Source: Asticcacaulis sp. ZE23SCel15 (GTDB lineage: Bacteria; Pseudomonadota; Alphaproteobacteria; Caulobacterales; Caulobacteraceae). Taken from it: 64,000 nt of DNA. Under the pieces are notes generated by a model that was not told the origin of the DNA, made no database searches, and was given only the letters and a program-made list of their open reading frames with translations. The first letter of the stretch is position 1; every line of letters begins with the position of its first letter. Shown here in pieces: positions 62,495 to 64,000 of the stretch. The stretch lies in the NCBI RefSeq assembly GCF_030505395.1, contig NZ_CP130044.1, positions 3,147,001-3,211,000 on the forward strand. Reading direction: 5' to 3'. The position numbers and the translations under genes are program-made.

Positions 62495-64000
62495 TTAGTG
62501 AGCGCTTTCACTAGTTGTGTCATTGGCACCGTAAGACCAGTGCTTGATGAAGAACGACAGCACAAACAGGCCCGCGCCCAAACCGACGCCCCACAGGCCA
62601 ATCGTCCAGAATACATCCAGAGATGACTTAAGCGCCGCTTCCTGATCCAACACCTGCCCGCCCACGGTTTCGGTTGACGTCAGACCTGCGATGATTCCCG
62701 CCAGATACTGAGCCGCCGATGAAGCCAGAAACCAGATCGCCATCATGGTCGAGACGATAACCGGCGGCGACAGCTTGGTGATCTGCGACAAGCCGACCGG
62801 CGACAGGGCCAGTTCACCCCAGGTATGCAGCAGGTAGGTCAGGGCCAGGAACATCAGTGGCACCTGGAATGCGCCGTCGGCGAAATTCGCCCCCCACACC
62901 AGCAGCATGAACCCTAAGCCCACATTGACCAGACCAAATGAGAATTTTTTGACCGGATCAGGGTCTGCCCCGCGACGACCAAGAAACGTGAAAACAGCCG
63001 CAAAGACCGGCGCAAATATCAGGATAAAGCCAGAGTTGAACGATTGTACCTGTGAGGCCGTCAGCGTCATATCGACAAAGATATAGCCCGTCGGGACTGT
63101 GAGGGCCGCCAGTTGCGCGGGCGTGGCCAGAACAACGCTTTGCCCCAAAAGGTTAAAAATTACCGGCGCATCAATCAAATTAAGGTTGGTATTACGGCCC
63201 GCAAACAGGTTAAGCGATGACCCCGCCTGCTCAAACAATGTAAAGAATATCACGGACGCAAAGATCAATACAAACGCCAGACCCAGCCGGAAATTCTCTT
63301 CTCTGGAGAATTTAGTGACCATCATCATAATGACATAACCAATGATAGCGACCGATGACGCCAGCAGCACCCATCCGACCAGCGTATTGCGCTGAACCAT
63401 GAAATAGATAACCGGCAAGGCCAGGATGGAAATCCCATAAATCAACCATTCCTGACTGATCGGGCCTGCGACCGGCTTTTTAAGTTGCTCTGGCACCGGT
63501 GGCTCTCCATTACCCTGAAGCCACGGTTTGCCGAGCACGAACACAACAAGACCGGCCAACATCCCAAGGCCGGCCAAACCGAAGCCATAGCCCCAGCCAT
63601 AGGTTTCTCCCAGCAAGCCACACAGAATGGCCGCCCAGAACCCACCCAGATTGATACCATAATAATAGAGCGTAAAGCCCGAATCGCGGCGGGGGTCCTT
63701 GTCGGGATAAAGTTGGCCGACGATCGAGGATATATTGGGCTTAAGGTAGCCGACCCCCATGATGATCAGCGAAATCGACAGGAAGAACGCATGTTCCGCC
63801 CACGGCGTGATTTTCTTGACACCGGTCTCAAACGATCCTGACTCAAGTACCGGCGGCAAGACCGAACCCGCAGGCAAGCCTACAATTTCAATCCCGCCCG
63901 ATTTGGTCGGGGCCACCGCATAAGCGTCATCCCCCACCTTCAGCAGCGGGTTGGACATATGGCTGCCTTCACGCACGAATTCATAGGTTGCCCCCTGATG
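62495..64000 (-). CDS. POT family peptide transporter, N-terminal part outside window
   Basis: Proton-dependent oligopeptide transporter (MFS). The frame is open to base 64000 without interruption; the in-frame GTG at 63974-63976 is not a real start because the first membrane helices and the ExxERFxYY motif, found upstream in this family, are missing and the preceding residues continue as HQGATYEFV. Visible: GFTLYYYGINLGGFWAAILC (PTR2 signature FYxxINxGG) with GLLGETYGWGYGFGLAG, the long insertion before it, and about ten membrane helices. The large hydrophilic insertion near the N-terminus is seen in several alphaproteobacterial POTs. Confidence 0.9.
   Translation of the reverse strand, partial: HQGATYEFVREGSHMSNPLLKVGDDAYAVAPTKSGGIEIVGLPAGSVLPPVLESGSFETGVKKITPWAEHAFFLSISLIIMGVGYLKPNISSIVGQLYPDKDPRRDSGFTLYYYGINLGGFWAAILCGLLGETYGWGYGFGLAGLGMLAGLVVFVLGKPWLQGNGEPPVPEQLKKPVAGPISQEWLIYGISILALPVIYFMVQRNTLVGWVLLASSVAIIGYVIMMMVTKFSREENFRLGLAFVLIFASVIFFTLFEQAGSSLNLFAGRNTNLNLIDAPVIFNLLGQSVVLATPAQLAALTVPTGYIFVDMTLTASQVQSFNSGFILIFAPVFAAVFTFLGRRGADPDPVKKFSFGLVNVGLGFMLLVWGANFADGAFQVPLMFLALTYLLHTWGELALSPVGLSQITKLSPPVIVSTMMAIWFLASSAAQYLAGIIAGLTSTETVGGQVLDQEAALKSSLDVFWTIGLWGVGLGAGLFVLSFFIKHWSYGANDTTSESAH

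Noticed and set aside
63974-63976. GTG as start of the POT transporter
   Set aside because: The reading frame continues open to base 64000 and the protein would lack the first membrane helices; the gene runs past the window edge.

Overview
The window looks like chromosomal core sequence from a member of Caulobacteraceae, most like Asticcacaulis. The pointers are a fliX gene divergent from flgI with a rod-binding protein (CheL/FlgJ-N type) and a FlbY-like protein behind it, a DksA of the alphaproteobacterial type lacking most zinc cysteines, TrmFO, the ScpAB/NagZ/SPOR cluster and a GC content in the high fifties in the lines I counted by hand. Genus level is inference. I found no rRNA, tRNA, CRISPR array, insertion sequence or prophage.

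Layout. 1-4660: gltX (cut by the left edge), a TonB-C-like secreted protein, dksA, then the flagellar group fliX / flgI-cheL-flbY with a very good sigma-54 promoter. 4661-14499: uvrA, an alpha carbonic anhydrase lipoprotein, three paralogous membrane proteins, trmFO, a DUF1353 lipoprotein and an NDUFAF6-like protein. 14511-25020: envelope and export block (PuuD-like membrane protein, secF-secD-yajC, NlpD-like LysM/LytM lipoprotein, pcm, surE, serS, tatC-tatB-tatA). 25126-30634: 2OG-Fe oxygenase, scpB, scpA, nagZ, SPOR protein, dgt, all leftward. 30778-44488: erpA, xthA, two paralogous unknown membrane proteins, an NnrU-like protein, proC, YbjN, a UbiK-like protein, lgt-midA-pgeF-zinc-ribbon protein, prs, a large unknown lipoprotein, rplY-pth-glycosyltransferase. 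44478-64000: a four-module retropepsin-like protein, ychF, HD hydrolase, apt, the cytochrome bc1 operon (petABC), trmL, hemF, MNT nucleotidyltransferase, amidotransferase, cca, DUF1285, GNAT, enoyl-CoA hydratase, a secreted protein of five four-cysteine repeats, pyrC, ygfZ-tag and a POT transporter cut by the right edge.

Functional links: Sec (secDF-yajC) and Tat (tatABC) export sit in one block, and the Rieske protein at 51429 carries a clear twin-arginine signal. The surE-pcm-nlpD order matches the well-known enterobacterial arrangement. NDUFAF6-like, NDUFAF7/MidA-like, UbiK-like, HemF, ErpA and bc1 genes together serve respiration and its assembly.

The best leads for something undescribed are: (a) a 105-bp intergenic element present twice (47578-47682 and 59505-59609), same length, with compensatory base changes in two stems and the neighbour gene's stop codon lying in its terminal arm; (b) a sigma-54-type promoter at 19704 driving a short plus-strand transcript unit with an inverted repeat, a strongly Shine-Dalgarno-preceded 30-codon ORF and a terminator, between nlpD and pcm; (c) an AT-rich in-frame insertion of about 80 codons in serS; (d) a Tat-like secreted protein with four tandem retropepsin modules; (e) the 20-cysteine, five-repeat secreted protein at 58048-59430.
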